In this document: piece after piece, positions 33,247 to 42,469 of the stretch
Layout: every line of letters begins with the position of its first letter
Numbering within the stretch: the stretch's first letter is position 1
Source of the DNA: Roseobacter sinensis
Lineage (GTDB): Bacteria > Pseudomonadota > Alphaproteobacteria > Rhodobacterales > Rhodobacteraceae
Reading direction: 5' to 3'
Length of the DNA stretch: 64,000 bases
Assembly: GCF_025755255.1 (NCBI RefSeq)
Contig: NZ_JALIEB010000002.1
Span: 163,282-227,281, forward strand
Notes under the pieces: model-generated
What the model saw: only the letters and a program-made list of their open reading frames with translations
Told to the model about the DNA's origin: nothing
The model's database searches: none
Position numbers and translations under genes: made by a program

Positions 33247-34562
33247 CAGCTCACATGCTCCTTGATCAACTCCGGCTCTGACCCTGGATCGGCCTCGACG
33301 ATCGAGATCGCGGCGCGAACGGCCTCGGCGGCCCGGTCTGCCGCATCCGGACGCGCCGCATGCACCACCGCCAGCGGCTGCCCGGCCTCGACATGCGCGC
33401 CGAGGCGCACCACCTGCGCCAGCCCAACCGCCGGGTCGACCGTATCGCTCTCGACAACCCGCCCGCCTCCGAGCGTGACTACGGCCAGACCCAGGCGTTC
33501 TCCGTCTATGGCGCCCACATAGCCGGATCGCAGCGCCTTGACCTCGCGGATCACGGTCGCCTCGGGCAAAAACCGTGCCCAGGTCTCGACGAAACGCACC
33601 GGCCCGCCCATCGCCGCCACCATGCGCCCGAACCGCTCGGCCGCGCGCCCGTCCTGCACTGATCTGGTGATGGTATCGGTGCCGGCCTGCGCATCAGCCG
33701 CAAGCCCTGCATCAGCCAGCAGCACGCCGCCCAGGGCCGCCGTGATGTCGAGCAGCGGCCCACGCGCATCGCCGCAAAGCACCCGCATCACCTCCGCGAC
33801 CTCAAGCGCGTTGCCAAGGCTCGGCGCCAGGGGCTGGTTCATGTCGCTGATCACGGCGGTGGTCTTGCATCCGGCGGCATTCGCCGTCTCGACCAGCGCC
33901 CGGGCCAGGGCCCGCGCCGCCTCCATATCCTTCATGAAGGCGCCGCTGCCGGTCTTCACGTCCAGCACCAGCCCCTCAAGCCCCACTGCCAGCTTTTTCG
34001 ACAGGATCGAGGCGGTGATGAGCTCCAGACTGTCCACGGTGGAGGTCACATCGCGCACCGCATAGAGCCGCTTGTCCGCAGGCGCGATATCCGCCGTGGC
34101 TCCCACAATGGCGCAGCCGGCCTGTCCAACCACCGCACGAAACCGCGTCTCGTCCAGCGCAGTTGCAAGGCCCGGGATCGCATCGAGCTTGTCGAGCGTC
34201 CCGCCGGTGTGACCGAGCCCGCGCCCGGAGACCATCGGCACATATGCACCGCAGGCCGCCAGCGCTGGTGCAAGCACCAGCGAGACACAATCACCGATCC
34301 CGCCGGTGGAATGCTTGTCGAGCACCGGACCGTCCAGATCCCAGTGAAGAACGCGCCCGCTGTCGCGCATCGCCCGCGTCAGCGCCACCCGTCCGTCGTC
34401 GCTCAGGCCCCGCGCGCAGATGCCCATGGCGAAGGCGCCTGCCTGCGCGTCGCTCACGGTACCGTCGGCGAGCCCGGCGGCAAACCAGGCAAGCTGCCCC
34501 GGCTCCAGCGCCTCGCCGTGCCGCAAGCGGGCCAGAACCGCGCGCGCCGTGACCTCGCTCAT
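33246..34562 (-). CDS. deoA: Thymidine phosphorylase
   Basis: 438 residues. It splits thymidine and deoxyuridine with phosphate to the base and deoxyribose 1-phosphate. The phosphate-binding region LDKHSTGGIGDCVSLVLAPAL and the signature SGRGLGHTGGTLDKLDAIPG are clear, with the three-domain layout (alpha domain 1-70, alpha/beta domain, C-terminal domain from about 345). It is joined to cdd by an ATGA overlap and to deoB by TGATG. Confidence 0.95.
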   Translation of the reverse strand: MSEVTARAVLARLRHGEALEPGQLAWFAAGLADGTVSDAQAGAFAMGICARGLSDDGRVALTRAMRDSGRVLHWDLDGPVLDKHSTGGIGDCVSLVLAPALAACGAYVPMVSGRGLGHTGGTLDKLDAIPGLATALDETRFRAVVGQAGCAIVGATADIAPADKRLYAVRDVTSTVDSLELITASILSKKLAVGLEGLVLDVKTGSGAFMKDMEAARALARALVETANAAGCKTTAVISDMNQPLAPSLGNALEVAEVMRVLCGDARGPLLDITAALGGVLLADAGLAADAQAGTDTITRSVQDGRAAERFGRMVAAMGGPVRFVETWARFLPEATVIREVKALRSGYVGAIDGERLGLAVVTLGGGRVVESDTVDPAVGLAQVVRLGAHVEAGQPLAVVHAARPDAADRAAEAVRAAISIVEADPGSEPELIKEHVS

Positions 34563-34954
34563 GGCGCCATATGGGCTGCGTTGAAGACCCCGGGCAGCAG
34601 CTCGGCCACGGTGGTCACCTGCGCGACGCCCCCGGTTGTCGCCATGGTCACGCGCACGTCACCGCTTGCGAACTCGGCCAGCTTCTGACGGCAACCGCCG
34701 CAGGGTGTGACCGGCATGGGCGACCCCGCGATCACATAGGCCTCTGTCAGCGTGGTCTCTCCGGCTGCGACCATCGCGGCGATGGCACCTGCCTCCGCGC
34801 ACGTCCCTTCGGGATAGGCCACGTTCTCAACGTTGCAGCCCACGTAGATCGCGCCCGATGCCCCGCGGATTGCAGCACCAACCTTGAAGTTAGAATAGGG
34901 CGCATGGGCGTTTCCGCGCACCGCTGTGGCGGCCTCTTTCAATTGCTCGGACAT
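34559..34954 (-). CDS. cdd: Cytidine deaminase
   Basis: 131 residues. It converts cytidine and deoxycytidine to uridine forms. Zinc-site motifs TCAEAGAI (about 52-59; Cys and the catalytic Glu) and PCGGCRQKL (about 83-91) are present, as is the SNFKVGAAI substrate segment. First gene of the cdd-deoA-deoB-upp operon, with GAGAGGG before the ATG. Together the four enzymes turn scavenged pyrimidine nucleosides into UMP and pentose phosphates. Confidence 0.95.
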   Translation of the reverse strand: MSEQLKEAATAVRGNAHAPYSNFKVGAAIRGASGAIYVGCNVENVAYPEGTCAEAGAIAAMVAAGETTLTEAYVIAGSPMPVTPCGGCRQKLAEFASGDVRVTMATTGGVAQVTTVAELLPGVFNAAHMAP

Positions 34955-35034
34955 CGCCCTCTCACCTGACCCGCTTCGGAACCTTTAGTCTTAGCCGCGC
35001 GTTCCGCCTACATCAATCGTCAAGGAGACCGACC

Positions 35035-35247
35035 ATGGACCCCAAAACCGGCGGTGATATCATCGCAGGCCCGCAATCCATCGACCTAGACACCGATGCC
35101 GGGGCCGATGCGCAGATGACCGAAGAAACCGCGGCGCGCCTGCGCGCGATCTGCGACGCAACATCCGAACCCTTCGACGCGAGCCTCACCGAAGCGCAGG
35201 CGCAAAAGCGCATCGCGGCGCTGCGCGAGCTGCACGATCTCGACTAG
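35035..35247 (+). CDS. Small acidic DUF3072-like protein
   Basis: 70 residues. MTEETAARLRAICDATSEPFDASLTEAQAQKRIAALREL resembles the short DUF3072 proteins (helix, then (G/S)EPF....LT.A.A..RI..L). Function unknown. The ribosome binding site AAGGAG, 8 bases before the ATG, and clean coding style support it. It is divergent from cdd (80-base gap) and overlaps the convergent cupin gene by 4 bases. Confidence 0.75.
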   Translation: MDPKTGGDIIAGPQSIDLDTDAGADAQMTEETAARLRAICDATSEPFDASLTEAQAQKRIAALRELHDLD

Positions 35248-36335
35248 CGCGCCACCGTCTCGGTCCGGAAGACCCCGGGCAGCGACACCTCCAAAAACTC
35301 CAGATCCTGCGTCGCCTTGGCATAGCGCACCGGCATCCCCGGCGGGATCACGAAGGCGTCGCCCGCCTCCAATTGGCACGGCGCGCGCCCTTCGCCTTCC
35401 AGCACCATGCCGCCCTCCATCACGAAGGTGAACAGGATGTCGCTTCCGTGCTGCGTCCAGGGGCTCGCGGCCCCCTCAGGCCGTACGACATGAACCCCGG
35501 CCACATCGCCGGTGTGCTCGGCAATCGTGGTGTCACGGCTCCGAAACCCGGGCACCCGAAACGGCGTCCAGACCGCCCCCTCCGCCTTGTGATGCACGAA
35601 CCGCTGCCCCTGGAACACCCGACCGGGATTCGCCGGACCATTCGGAAGCTCCATCTCATGATCGATCGTCGTGACATGCTCCGCCGGCACGCCGATCTCG
35701 ATCACCTCGATGTTGTCGGAGGCATAGAGCACCCGGTGCCGGATCTCGGGTGGCTGGATCACGCAGTTCCCCGCATGCAGCCGGAAAGGCTCCCCCTGAT
35801 CCTCATAGACCAGATCGACCCAGCCCCGGTAACAAAAGATCAGCTGGAACCCGACCGTATGGTAATGCACCACGTCGGGCACCGGCCCGCCATCGGGGAT
35901 GCGGATGTGGCTGGCAATGATCGAGCCGCCCAACCGGTCCGGGATCAGATCGCGGTAATGCATCCCCGCCCGTCCGATGATCCAGGGCGCCTGGTCTGCC
36001 AGACGCCGCACCACGAAACTGTGCACCGTCTCGGGCATCACCAAAGGCTCGTGCAGAGGCCGCACCTCGATCCGCGTGCCGTTGGGTGCGGTCAGATCGC
36101 GTCGCCCTTCGGCAACCTCCTCGGGCGCTTCGGTCAGCAGCCGCAACACCCCGGGCGCCGCGGCCGCCCCCTTCTCTACACGCAGCCGCAGACCATGGCC
36201 GGAAAACACCGCAACCGAGGGGTCGTCGGCGGGATAGATCATGTCCATCCGCATGCCCAGAACCTTGGTAAAGAACGGAATATCGTCCCGCAACTCCTGC
36301 GTCGGCAACAGCACTTCGGCTCGGATCTCGCCCAT
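35244..36335 (-). CDS. VOC plus double-cupin fusion protein
   Basis: 363 residues. Residues about 1-60 (EVLLPTQELRDDIPFFTKVLGMRMDMIYPADDPSVAVFSGHGLRLRV) look like a half glyoxalase/VOC module. They are followed by two cupin barrels: about 140-215 (VPDVVHYHTVGFQLIFCYRG, PPEIRHRVLYASDN) and about 275-350 (HVVRPEGAASPWTQHGSDIL, VIPPGMPVRYA). Histidines and glutamates typical of a metal site are present in both barrels, so a metal-dependent oxygenase or isomerase is possible. ATG 36335 is chosen with GGGGG upstream; the longer frame would cross a family 2 repeat. Function unassigned. Confidence 0.8.
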   Translation of the reverse strand: MGEIRAEVLLPTQELRDDIPFFTKVLGMRMDMIYPADDPSVAVFSGHGLRLRVEKGAAAAPGVLRLLTEAPEEVAEGRRDLTAPNGTRIEVRPLHEPLVMPETVHSFVVRRLADQAPWIIGRAGMHYRDLIPDRLGGSIIASHIRIPDGGPVPDVVHYHTVGFQLIFCYRGWVDLVYEDQGEPFRLHAGNCVIQPPEIRHRVLYASDNIEVIEIGVPAEHVTTIDHEMELPNGPANPGRVFQGQRFVHHKAEGAVWTPFRVPGFRSRDTTIAEHTGDVAGVHVVRPEGAASPWTQHGSDILFTFVMEGGMVLEGEGRAPCQLEAGDAFVIPPGMPVRYAKATQDLEFLEVSLPGVFRTETVAR

Positions 36336-36398
36336 CTCACCCCCACAATCGCACCAGCAACCTGCGTCGCCCGCCCCGATTTGGCAAGCCTCCGTCGC

Positions 36399-36447
36399 TT
36401 CTTCTGGCCTCAAATATCCCGGGGAGTGTGAGGGGCAGCGCCCCTCA
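36399..36447 (+). repeat. Dispersed repeat family 2, copy 2
   Basis: TTCTTCTGGCC, then TCAAATATCCCGGGGAG, then a hairpin TGAGGGGC AGC GCCCCTCA. It lies upstream of the cupin gene, between divergent cupin and maeB genes. The stem sequence differs from the other copies but pairing is kept. Confidence 0.75.
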
Positions 36448-36522
36448 TCAAATCAACACCTTGGCCCTCCTCTCTCAGTGGTTTAACACTAAACTATCCC
36501 GGGGGCAGGAGGCAGCCAGACC

Positions 36523-38799
36523 ATGAGTGACACCACGAACCTGCGGCAGGCCGCGCTCGACTACCACGAATTCCCCAAGCCCGGAAAGCTGGAGATCCGC
36601 GCCACCAAGCCGCTGGCCAACGGGCGCGATCTCGCGCGCGCCTACTCGCCTGGCGTGGCAGAAGCCTGCCTTGAGATCAAGGACGACCCCGCCGCTGCGG
36701 CCCGCTACACGGCCCGTGGTAACCTCGTCGCCGTCGTCTCCAACGGCTCGGCCGTGCTGGGCTTGGGCAACATCGGCGCGCTTGCCTCCAAACCGGTGAT
36801 GGAAGGCAAGGCGGTGCTCTTCAAGAAATTCGCCAGCATCGATTGTTTCGACATCGAAGTGGATGAAACCGACCCCGAAAAGCTCGCCGATATCGTCTGC
36901 GCCCTCGGTCCCACCTTCGGCGCGATCAACCTCGAAGACATCAAGGCGCCCGATTGCTTCACCGTCGAGCGAATCTGCCGCGAACGCATGAACATCCCGG
37001 TCTTTCACGACGACCAGCACGGCACAGCCATCGTCGTGGGGGCTGCCGCCAAGAACGCCCTGCACGTCGCCGGAAAGCGCTTCGAAGACATCAAGATCGT
37101 CTCCACCGGCGGCGGGGCAGCGGGCATCGCCTGCCTCAACATGCTGCTGAAGCTCGGCGTGAGACGCGAAAACGTCTGGCTCTGCGACATCCACGGGCTG
37201 GTCTACGAGGGCCGCGAGGTCGACATGAACCCCTCCAAGGCCGAATTCGCGCAGGCCTCGGACCTGCGCACGCTCGACGATGTGATCCCGGAGGCCGACA
37301 TGTTCCTCGGCCTCTCCGGCCCCCGCGTGCTCAGCCCCGAAATGGTCGGCAAGATGAAAGACCGACCGATCATCTTCGCGCTCGCGAACCCGACGCCGGA
37401 AATCCTGCCCGACCTCGCGCGCGAGGTCGCCCCCGATGCAATCATCGCCACCGGCCGCAGTGATTTTCCCAATCAGGTCAACAACGTGCTCTGCTTTCCG
37501 TTCATCTTCCGAGGTGCCCTGGACGTCGGCGCGACCACGATCAACGACGAGATGCAACTCGCCTGCATCGACGGCATCGCCGAACTGGCCCGCGCCACCA
37601 CCTCCGCCGAAGCCGCTGCCGCCTACCAGGGCGAACAGCTCACCTTCGGGGCCGACTACCTGATCCCGAAGCCCTTCGATCCGCGCCTCGTGGGCGTCGT
37701 CTCCTCCTCCGTCGCGCAGGCCGCCATGGAAACCGGTGTCGCCACCCGCCCCATCGAAGACCTCGAGGCCTATCGCCAGAAACTCGACGGGTCCGTCTTC
37801 AAATCCGCCCTGCTCATGCGCCCGGTGTTCCAGGCCGCGCGCATGGCCCCGCGCCGCATCGTTTTCGCCGAAGGCGAGGACGAGCGCGTGCTGCGCTGTG
37901 CGCAAGCGATGCTGGAGGAGACGACCGAACGCCCGATCATCATCGGCCGGCCCGAGGTGATTGAAACCCGGATCGCCCGCGCGGGCCTCACGATCAAACT
38001 CGGCGAACACTTCGATCTGGTGAACCCCGAAAACGACGCCCGCTACCGCGACTACTGGGAGACCTATCACGAACTTATGGCCCGGCGCGGCGGAACGCCC
38101 GACATCGCCCGCGCGATCATGCGCACGAACACCACCGCCATCGGCGCGGTCATGGTCCACCGGGGCGAGGCCGACAGCCTGATCTGCGGCACCTTCGGCG
38201 AGTTCAGCTGGCACCTGAACTATATCACCCAGATCCTCGGCCAGAACGAGTTGCACCCCGTCGGCGCGCTGTCGATGATGATCCTCGAAGACGGGCCGCT
38301 CTTCGTGGCGGACACGCAGGTGCACCTGCACCCCGACCCCAACGAGATCGCCGAGATCGCCATTGGCTGCGCGCGCCACGTGCGCCGCTTCGGGATCGAA
38401 CCGCGCATCGCCTTCTGTTCGCAGTCGCAGTTCGGCAACCGCGGCGACGGCACCGGTGGGCGGCTACGCGCGGCCCTCAAGCTGCTCGATGCGGGCGGCC
38501 ACGACTTCTGCTACGAGGGCGAGATGAACATCGACACCGCCCTCGACCCCGAGTTGCGCGCCCGGATCCTGCCAGGGAACCGCATGCCGGAGGGGGCCGC
38601 CAACGTTCTGATCTTCGCCCACGCCGATGCCGCCTCGGGCGTGCGCAATATTCTCAAGATGAAGGGCGGCGGGCTCGAAGTCGGCCCGATCCTGATGGGC
38701 ATGGGCAACCGCGCGCATATCGTCTCGCCCTCGATCACCGCGCGCGGGCTGCTGAACATGTCCGCCATCGCAGGTACCCCCGTCGCCCATTACGGTTAG
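36523..38799 (+). CDS. maeB: NADP-dependent malic enzyme with phosphotransacetylase-like domain
   Basis: 758 residues. N-terminal malic enzyme (about 1-430): [13 protein letters not shown], the active-site segment [16 protein letters not shown], and nucleotide-binding [17 protein letters not shown]-terminal part (about 430-758) resembles phosphate acetyltransferase ([21 protein letters not shown] ... [17 protein letters not shown] style) and is regulatory in this family, binding acetyl-CoA. The enzyme turns malate into pyruvate, CO2 and NADPH. It supports growth on acids and fatty acids, which fits the surrounding catabolic genes. Ribosome binding site GGAGG about 10 bases before ATG. Confidence 0.95.
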   Translation: MSDTTNLRQAALDYHEFPKPGKLEIRATKPLANGRDLARAYSPGVAEACLEIKDDPAAAARYTARGNLVAVVSNGSAVLGLGNIGALASKPVMEGKAVLFKKFASIDCFDIEVDETDPEKLADIVCALGPTFGAINLEDIKAPDCFTVERICRERMNIPVFHDDQHGTAIVVGAAAKNALHVAGKRFEDIKIVSTGGGAAGIACLNMLLKLGVRRENVWLCDIHGLVYEGREVDMNPSKAEFAQASDLRTLDDVIPEADMFLGLSGPRVLSPEMVGKMKDRPIIFALANPTPEILPDLAREVAPDAIIATGRSDFPNQVNNVLCFPFIFRGALDVGATTINDEMQLACIDGIAELARATTSAEAAAAYQGEQLTFGADYLIPKPFDPRLVGVVSSSVAQAAMETGVATRPIEDLEAYRQKLDGSVFKSALLMRPVFQAARMAPRRIVFAEGEDERVLRCAQAMLEETTERPIIIGRPEVIETRIARAGLTIKLGEHFDLVNPENDARYRDYWETYHELMARRGGTPDIARAIMRTNTTAIGAVMVHRGEADSLICGTFGEFSWHLNYITQILGQNELHPVGALSMMILEDGPLFVADTQVHLHPDPNEIAEIAIGCARHVRRFGIEPRIAFCSQSQFGNRGDGTGGRLRAALKLLDAGGHDFCYEGEMNIDTALDPELRARILPGNRMPEGAANVLIFAHADAASGVRNILKMKGGGLEVGPILMGMGNRAHIVSPSITARGLLNMSAIAGTPVAHYG

Positions 38800-38959
38800 G
38801 TCGCCATCAGAACGCCGGTCCCGGCACCATCCGGAGCGCGCGGAAACCCGCTGTGCTTCTTCGCACCGCAGCCCGTTGATTTCACGCTGCGTGATCAAAT
38901 CTTAACAGCATCGGCGCAGAACGCGGCCGGCCATCTTAGTCCAGAAGGATCTGTCCCCC

Positions 38960-39229
38960 GTGCTGCGTCTTTCATTCGTCTTTCCCGTTCTCGCTGTGCT
39001 GGCTGTCGGGGCCTGCGCAACCGTTGCCGACGAACGGCTGAGCACAATTGTCGTAGATGGTCGCGAATACACGCTCCGAACCCGCACGATCGACGGCCCG
39101 ACCGGCACCTACGAGACCACCAGCGCGCGCGTGCGGGGCAAGCATTTCATATGCATCATCGACAGCCCCGGCGATTGCGAAGCTGCCGTGCGCCAGGGCC
39201 GCGAGAGCAGCCTTTTCGACAGCAACTAA
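38960..39229 (+). CDS. Small lipoprotein, GDC-motif family, member 1
   Basis: 89 residues. GTG start with AAGGA 11 bases upstream. Signal peptide with lipobox VGAC (Cys19), so probably a membrane-anchored lipoprotein. The mature part TIVVDGREYTLRTRTIDGPTGTYETTSARVRG, then CIIDSPGDCEAAVRQGR, is closely matched by the next gene. A cysteine pair spaced by SPGD may form a disulfide. Function unknown. Three related small genes follow one another (38960, 39247, 39633). Confidence 0.75.
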   Translation: MLRLSFVFPVLAVLAVGACATVADERLSTIVVDGREYTLRTRTIDGPTGTYETTSARVRGKHFICIIDSPGDCEAAVRQGRESSLFDSN

Positions 39230-39246
39230 CTCCGAGCGATCTCGTC

Positions 39247-39519
39247 ATGGCACCCCTGCGCACCATTCTGGCAGCCCTCTCCGTGCTTACACTCACCGCC
39301 TGCGCGGACAGCGTCGCCGACACGCAACTGCGCACCATTGTCGTGGATGGTGAGCCCTACACTCTGCGCACCCGCATCATCGAGGGGCCGAACGGCCCCT
39401 ATGAGACGACCAGCGCCCGGGTGCGCAACACGTATTACCCGTGCAAACTCGACAGTCCCGGCGACTGTGCCGCCGCCGTGCGCTTCGGGCGTGACTACTT
39501 CCCGGCTGACCGTGAATAA
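39247..39519 (+). CDS. Small lipoprotein, GDC-motif family, member 2
   Basis: 90 residues. Signal peptide with lipobox LTAC (MAPLRTILAALSVLTLTAC). The mature part repeats member 1: TIVVDGEPYTLRTRIIEGPNGPYETTSARVR, then CKLDSPGDCAAAVRFGR, about 65 percent identical by eye. It starts 17 bases after member 1 stops, so the two are probably co-transcribed and arose by tandem duplication. Function unknown. Confidence 0.78.
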   Translation: MAPLRTILAALSVLTLTACADSVADTQLRTIVVDGEPYTLRTRIIEGPNGPYETTSARVRNTYYPCKLDSPGDCAAAVRFGRDYFPADRE

Positions 39520-39632
39520 CGGCGACGGGGTCACGTGGCATCACATGCCCCGGAGCGGGTGACACATTCCGCGCACCATGCCTCGGGGTCCCCTACATCG
39601 GATGCAGATGATCTCAAAACAGGAGAACCTGC

Positions 39633-39950
39633 ATGACATGGAATCCGCGTTCCGCCCTCATCCTCTGCGCCGCCGTGGCGCTCAATGCCACCGCCGCTTT
39701 TGCCGCTCCGACATCCGCCACTGTGACAGTACATGGCCGCGATTATGAAACCATCATTCGCGAATTCCAGCAGCGCGGCAGCACCGTGTTGACCGGCGAG
39801 GTGCGCGTCTACAACCGCAGTTGGGGCTGCAACCCGCTTGAGGCGGGCGATTGCGAAGCGGTGGTGCAGCGCGTGCTCAATGCGGATTCGATCAGCGTCA
39901 ACGGCGGTGTGGCGGCCAGCCCGATCCGCGAGATTATCGGCCGCCGTTAG
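39633..39950 (+). CDS. Small secreted protein, GDC-motif family, distant member 3
   Basis: 105 residues. Cleavable signal peptide MTWNPRSALILCAAVALNATAAFA, without a lipobox. The mature protein keeps the plan of members 1 and 2: VTVHGRDYETIIREF (V.G..Y), a VRV strand, then WGCNPLEAGDCEAVVQRVL (C.....GDC.A.V). The rest has diverged. Ribosome binding site AGGAG. The 113-base gap before it contains no gene. Function unknown. Confidence 0.75.
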   Translation: MTWNPRSALILCAAVALNATAAFAAPTSATVTVHGRDYETIIREFQQRGSTVLTGEVRVYNRSWGCNPLEAGDCEAVVQRVLNADSISVNGGVAASPIREIIGRR

Positions 39951-40025
39951 CCCTCACAGTCTTGCACGCCCCCGCAGCTTGCGCTTAACCATAGCGCCGA
40001 GGACCTAAAAGGGGGAGATGTGGCC

Positions 40026-41915
40026 ATGACCTACCGTGCCACTTACGAGAGCAGCATGGCCGATCCCGAAGGGTTCTGGATGCAGGCGGCGGAGGCCATC
40101 CACTGGACAAGACCCCCAAGCAAGGCGCTGTTCGACCGCGGCGACGATCTCTACGAGTGGTTCGCCGACGGGCTGACGAACGGCTGCTACAATGCGGTCG
40201 ATCGGCATGTCGAGCAAGGGCGCGGCGATCAGCCGGCGATTATCCACGACAGCCCGATCACCGGGACCAAGAGCACTCTCACCTATGCCGAGCTGCAAGC
40301 GCGCGTCGCAAGTCTTGCGGGAGCCCTGGTCGCCCAAGGCGTCCGCAAGGGCGACCGGGTCATCGTCTACATGCCGATGGTGCCCGAGGCACTCGAAGCG
40401 ATGCTCGCCTGCGCGCGCATCGGGGCGATCCACTCCGTTGTCTTCGGCGGCTTTGCCGCGCATGAGCTCGCGGTGCGCATCGATGACTGCCAGCCCAAGG
40501 CGATCATCGCCGCCTCCTGCGGGCTCGAGCCGGGCCGGGTGATCCACTACAAGCCGCTGCTGGACGGCGCCATCGACCTGGCCGCGCATACACCCGACGT
40601 CTGCATCATTCTGCAGCGGGACCAGGAGCGGGCCGAGTTGATCCCGGGCCGCGATCTCGACTGGCACGAAGCGCAAGAGGGTGTGACGCCGGCGGACTGC
40701 GTGCCCGTCGAAGGCAATCACCCGGCCTACATTCTTTACACCTCCGGCACCACGGGGGCGCCCAAGGGTGTCGTGCGCCCGACGGGCGGGCATCTCGTGG
40801 CGCTGAACTGGACGATGAAGAACATCTACCAGTGCGATCCGGGCGACGTCTTCTGGGCGGCATCGGACGTGGGCTGGGTCGTCGGCCACAGCTATATCTG
40901 CTACGCCCCGCTCATCCATGGCAACACCACGGTGGTCTTCGAGGGAAAGCCCGTCGGAACCCCGGATGCGGGCACCTTCTGGCGCGTCATTGCCGAGCAC
41001 AACGTGCGCAGCTTCTTCACCGCGCCCACCGCCATCCGGGCCGTAAAGCGGGAGGATCCCAAAGGCACCTATAAGCAGAAATACGACCTCTCGGGCCTGC
41101 GGGCGCTTTACCTTGCGGGCGAGCGGGCCGATCCTGACACCATCGAGTGGGCGCAAGAGCTGCTCCAAGTCCCGGTCTACGACCACTGGTGGCAGACGGA
41201 AACGGGCTACACCATCGCGGGCAACCCGGCAGGCCTCGAAGCGCTCCCGGTCAAGATCGGCTCGCCGACGGTCGCGATGCCGGGCTACGACGTGCAGATC
41301 CTCGACGAAGCCGGTCACCCGCAAAAGCCCGGAGAGCTGGGGGCCATCGCGATCAAACTGCCACTGCCACCGGGGACGCTGCCGACGCTCTGGAACGCGA
41401 CCGATCGCTTCCGCAAGAGCTATCTGACGACCTTCCCGGGGTACTATGAAACCGGGGATGCCGGCATGATCGACGATGATGGCTACCTCTATATCATGGC
41501 GCGCACAGATGATGTGATCAACGTGGCGGGCCATCGCCTGTCGACCGGCGCGATGGAAGAGGTGCTGGCCTCCCACCCGGATGTGGCGGAATGCGCCGTC
41601 GTGGGCGTGGCCGATGCGCTCAAGGGTCAGTCTCCGCTGGGCTTGTTGTGCCTGACCACCGGCGTGAACCGGCCGCATGACGAGATCACGGCCGAGTGCG
41701 TCAGGCTCGTGCGCGAGCAGATCGGTCCCGTCGCGGCCTTCAAGACGGCGGTGGTTGTCGACCGCCTGCCCAAGACCCGCTCGGGCAAGATCCTGCGCGG
41801 CACGGTGGTGAAGATCGCCGACAACCAGGCGTTCAAGATACCCGCCACCATCGACGACCCGGCTATCCTCGATGAAATCCGGGCCGCGCTGCAAACCGTC
41901 GGCTACGCCAGTTGA
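40026..41915 (+). CDS. prpE: Propionyl-CoA synthetase
   Basis: 629 residues, AMP-forming ligase making propionyl-CoA from propionate. Acetyl-CoA-synthetase-like layout: N-terminal ACAS part (YESSMADPEGFWMQAAEAIHW), P-loop ILYTSGTTGAPKGVVRPTGGH (about 238-258), DHWWQTETGYTIAGN for the AMP site, YETGDAGMIDDDGYLYIMARTDDVINVAGHRLSTGAMEEV, and C-terminal PKTRSGKILRGTVVKIA with the catalytic Lys. ATG 40026 is preferred, since GGGGGAG lies 8 bases upstream; GTG 40020 is too close. A large palindrome follows the gene. Confidence 0.92.
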   Translation: MTYRATYESSMADPEGFWMQAAEAIHWTRPPSKALFDRGDDLYEWFADGLTNGCYNAVDRHVEQGRGDQPAIIHDSPITGTKSTLTYAELQARVASLAGALVAQGVRKGDRVIVYMPMVPEALEAMLACARIGAIHSVVFGGFAAHELAVRIDDCQPKAIIAASCGLEPGRVIHYKPLLDGAIDLAAHTPDVCIILQRDQERAELIPGRDLDWHEAQEGVTPADCVPVEGNHPAYILYTSGTTGAPKGVVRPTGGHLVALNWTMKNIYQCDPGDVFWAASDVGWVVGHSYICYAPLIHGNTTVVFEGKPVGTPDAGTFWRVIAEHNVRSFFTAPTAIRAVKREDPKGTYKQKYDLSGLRALYLAGERADPDTIEWAQELLQVPVYDHWWQTETGYTIAGNPAGLEALPVKIGSPTVAMPGYDVQILDEAGHPQKPGELGAIAIKLPLPPGTLPTLWNATDRFRKSYLTTFPGYYETGDAGMIDDDGYLYIMARTDDVINVAGHRLSTGAMEEVLASHPDVAECAVVGVADALKGQSPLGLLCLTTGVNRPHDEITAECVRLVREQIGPVAAFKTAVVVDRLPKTRSGKILRGTVVKIADNQAFKIPATIDDPAILDEIRAALQTVGYAS

Positions 41916-41930
41916 CGGCGCCGCGGGGCG

Positions 41931-41982
41931 GCGCGCCCACCGGGCCGGGCGGCGCTGGCGCCGCCCGGCCCGGTGGGCGCGC
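41931..41982. repeat. 52-base near-perfect palindrome after prpE
   Basis: Two 25-base arms, fully complementary, around a TG centre at 41956-41957. The left arm starts GCGCGCCCACCGGGCC and the right arm ends GGCCCGGTGGGCGCGC. All positions are G or C except one A-T pair. It lies 15 bases after the prpE stop and before the shared terminator at 42023-42049. No T-run follows it. Confidence 0.85.
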
Positions 41983-42022
41983 TCCCGGCTCAACCGTTGC
42001 GCCAGAGCGGCAGCTGAAACGT

Positions 42023-42049
42023 AAAAGGACGGTCCCAACGGGACCGCCC
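42023..42049. terminator. Bidirectional terminator between prpE and the CsbD gene
   Basis: Stem GGACGGTCCC / GGGACCGCCC (42027-42036 and 42040-42049, one G-T pair) with loop AAC. AAAA precedes it (T-run on the minus strand) and TTT follows it on the plus strand. It fits the ends of both convergent genes. Confidence 0.75.
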
Positions 42050-42076
42050 TTTAAGAAATCAGTCGCGACGAGGTAA

Positions 42077-42286
42077 TTACGCGGCTGACTTATGCTCTGC
42101 GATGAAGGCGTCAATCTGGCGTTCTGCCTCGTCCTTGGCCACCCCGTAACGCTCCTGGATGAGCCCGGCGAGGCGCTCACGGTCGCCCTCGGCCTGCTCG
42201 ATCTCATCGTCCGTCAGTTCACCCCACTTGGATTGGATCTGACCTTTCATCTGTTTCCAGTTGCCTTTGATAATGTCCCAGTTCAT
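42077..42286 (-). CDS. CsbD-family small stress protein
   Basis: 69 residues. The start MNWDIIKGNWKQMKGQIQSKWGELTDDEIEQAEGDRERLAGLIQERYG is the CsbD pattern (W....G.....G.....WG.LTDD......G....L.G.IQ..YG.). Members are abundant under general stress in many bacteria; their molecular role is not known. ATG 42286 is chosen with AAGGAGAG upstream; the longer frame adds nothing conserved. A terminator follows at 42023-42049. Confidence 0.93.
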   Translation of the reverse strand: MNWDIIKGNWKQMKGQIQSKWGELTDDEIEQAEGDRERLAGLIQERYGVAKDEAERQIDAFIAEHKSAA

Positions 42287-42469
42287 TGGTCTCTCCTTTG
42301 CAGTTGATCTCGTTGAACCAAGCACATGCGCATCACATGCTCTTGTAGTCCGAACGCCGAGGCTCCCGAATAGTTCCGAGGAAATCGTGATCGACCGGCC
42401 GGTTTTCGCGCATTGCGTGACGACCCGGCGCGTCCTAGTCTTTCCGCAACGTCAGACAGGAGATGACCT

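Noticed and set aside
36475-38379. 634-codon frame opposite maeB
   Set aside because: Antisense shadow of an intact malic enzyme gene.
41931-41982. Large palindrome as a replication or phage attachment site
   Set aside because: No integrase, replication gene or iteron accompanies it; reported only as a palindrome.
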